From contig NZ_JAQQWS010000010.1 in the NCBI RefSeq assembly GCF_028610675.1, positions 62,001 through 126,000 of the forward strand: a stretch of DNA of 64,000 bases, given 5' to 3'. Below, one piece after another: positions 63,633 to 64,000 of this stretch (the stretch's first letter is position 1; each line of letters starts with the position of its first letter). The position numbers and the translations under genes were made by a program. Origin of the DNA: Alkalihalobacillus pseudalcaliphilus (GTDB lineage: Bacteria; Bacillota; Bacilli; Bacillales; Bacillaceae_D). Below the pieces are notes generated by a model. That model had not been told where the DNA came from, ran no database searches, and saw nothing but the letters and a program-made list of their open reading frames with translations.

Positions 63633-64000
63633 GTGAATGAAGTACAACCAATTCGTGATGTCAAAAAAATTGAGAACATATCTGAGTTTCTACGAAAAGG
63701 AAGTGAGCGTAATTATATGATCTTCTTCCTTGGAATCAATACTGGTTTGAGAATTAAGGATATTCTTAATTTAAGAGTGAAAGATGTTACGGGTCACTTT
63801 ATACGGTTGCGAGAATTCAAAACTGGTAAGCAGAAGAGGCAGAGGTTAACACCCGACTTGTATCGTGAGCTTCAACGATATTGCAGAGAGATGCATCCAG
63901 ATGATTACTTATTCCAATCGAGAAAAGGGAGCAATAAACCAATCGGAAGAGGTAGGGCGTATGGAATCCTTAGAGATGCAGCTGAAGAGTTCGGACTAAC
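63633..64000 (+). CDS. Second tyrosine recombinase (partial, cut by window end)
   Basis: Open to the window edge, 122 codons visible. The frame starts directly at a catalytic domain (FFLGINTGLRIKDILNLRVKDV, with the catalytic Arg) and lacks an N-terminal core-binding domain, like the short phage recombinases found after Xpf-type genes. GTG 63633 has AAGGAGG 10 bases upstream; the overlapping ATG at 63631 reads ATG TGA. The remaining catalytic residues lie beyond the window. Confidence 0.8.
   Translation, partial: MNEVQPIRDVKKIENISEFLRKGSERNYMIFFLGINTGLRIKDILNLRVKDVTGHFIRLREFKTGKQKRQRLTPDLYRELQRYCREMHPDDYLFQSRKGSNKPIGRGRAYGILRDAAEEFGL

Larger units (their letters stand above)
51929..64000. 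mobile_element. Prophage, left part (right end beyond the window)
   Basis: Starting just after sufB there is a temperate Siphoviridae-like early region: minus-strand integrase and lysogeny genes, divergent XRE regulators, then a long plus-strand run of small, tightly packed genes including DUF771, Rha-type, replication, DnaC-like, methyltransferase and Xpf-like late regulator genes. Structural genes are expected beyond 64 kb. The left attachment site must lie between about 51,876 and 51,960; without the right end it cannot be fixed. Confidence 0.93.

Overview
The window is low-GC DNA from a spore-forming member of the Bacillaceae. The order coat protein genes, fadN, fadA, fadE, yusI, gcvH, yusG, metNPQ, yurZ, sufCDSUB matches the Bacillus subtilis yur/yus region read in reverse. 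A Staphylococcus-type C30 carotenoid operon and a VmlR-type ABC-F gene point to a pigmented soil or (halo)alkaliphilic bacillus. No species is assigned, and no rRNA or tRNA gene was seen.

Layout. About 0.2-8.4 kb is an arabinose operon: a ChvE-GguAB-type sugar ABC transporter followed by araD, araB and araA, with AraR-like boxes and a cre site upstream. 8.5-15 kb holds single genes: a GNAT, an FMN reductase, an HExxH protein, a degenerate Ppx/GppA relative, a DUF1992 protein, and vmlR with an attenuator leader. 15.9-22.4 kb is a TetR gene plus crtN-crtM-crtP-crtQ-crtO, a complete staphyloxanthin-type set. 22.9-25 kb has a GH13 glucosidase and a small gene convergent on one shared terminator. 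25.3-28.5 kb is pflBA behind an Fnr/Rex-like site, then ppaC. 29.7-31.2 kb has DUF4188-padR divergent from a NIPSNAP gene. 32.1-33.7 kb is a second histidyl-tRNA synthetase behind a short ORF with three His codons and two stacked terminators. 33.9-40.8 kb has two CotF-like coat genes and fadNAE. 41.2-45.3 kb has yusI, gcvH, yusG and a SAM-riboswitch-controlled metNPQ operon. 45.5-51.9 kb has yurZ and the SUF iron-sulfur operon.

From about 51.93 kb to the end lies the left part of a prophage inserted just after sufB. It has an integrase, an ImmA/S24-like pair, divergent XRE regulators with repeated operators, a replication gene containing four palindromic iterons, a DnaC-like loader, many small early genes, a phage adenine methyltransferase, an Xpf/ArpU-like late regulator, and a second recombinase cut by the window edge.

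The most unusual non-coding content is a mosaic dispersed repeat present in at least seven places (both orientations). One copy carries a 52-bp hairpin unit expanded in tandem and broken by a 100-N assembly gap; another supplies the last codons of the second histidyl-tRNA synthetase; another splits fadA from fadE. I regard this repeat family and the His-codon leader as the best candidates for something not yet described.
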